Positions 22,409 to 22,437 of a stretch of DNA of 22,437 nucleotides are shown here, piece after piece. Position 1 is the stretch's first letter. Each line of letters begins with the position of its first letter. Origin of the DNA: Draconibacterium orientale (GTDB lineage Bacteria > Bacteroidota > Bacteroidia > Bacteroidales > UBA1556); contig DZDC01000032.1 of assembly GCA_022736595.1 (NCBI GenBank), positions 1-22,437 of the forward strand, read 5' to 3'. The notes below the pieces were generated by a model. That model worked only from the letters and a program-made list of their open reading frames with translations, was not told the DNA's origin and made no database searches. Made by a program: the position numbers and the translations under genes.

Positions 22409-22437
22409 ATTTGCAAAAAAAGTCTTTTAATTTTTTA

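Overview
This window comes from the chromosome of a member of the Bacteroidota. The evidence is a very large secreted protein with a type A C-terminal sorting domain of the type IX secretion system (T9SS), gene starts with A/T-rich leaders and no Shine-Dalgarno sequences, and the family variants of RecJ, RsgA, RSH and the Fe-S oxidoreductase. I cannot resolve the order. I see no rRNA, tRNA, IS element, integrase, phage gene or CRISPR array.

Left arm (1-4108, minus strand): a tightly packed operon read right to left. It encodes a membrane-anchored HdrD-like Fe-S oxidoreductase, an inositol-monophosphatase family enzyme, a double-GNAT-like protein and probably the first codons of another gene cut by the window edge. 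Gaps between the three complete genes are 9-12 bp. A 203-bp divergent spacer then leads to a plus-strand group (4312-7328): recJ, a small cupin and rsgA, with the last two only 6 bp apart.

Centre (7329-19170): a convergent spacer with two hairpins, one a good intrinsic terminator, and a protein-like gene remnant. It is followed by one uninterrupted minus-strand frame of 3860 codons that fills half the window. Its product has a signal peptide, jelly-roll/MAM-like domains, about nine CARDB-like beta-sandwich linkers, two Ig-like domains, four complete right-handed beta-helix modules of about 430 residues and a T9SS sorting domain. I see no catalytic domain, so it looks like an exported surface fibre or adhesin.

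Right arm (19171-22437): a 509-bp AT-rich divergent intergenic region with short direct repeats, then a bifunctional RelA/SpoT homologue and, 11 bp downstream, rlmH. RsgA, RSH and RlmH all act on ribosome maturation or ribosome-linked signalling, but they lie in two separate transcription units.

The two strongest leads are these. First, the giant protein seems to be four complete beta-helix passenger units joined end to end, each still carrying the closing motif usually found once near the end of such proteins. Second, the Fe-S oxidoreductase is a single-chain fusion in which all four expected cysteines of its first CCG-type cluster site are replaced by Ser, Asp, Asp and Glu, while the second site is intact.
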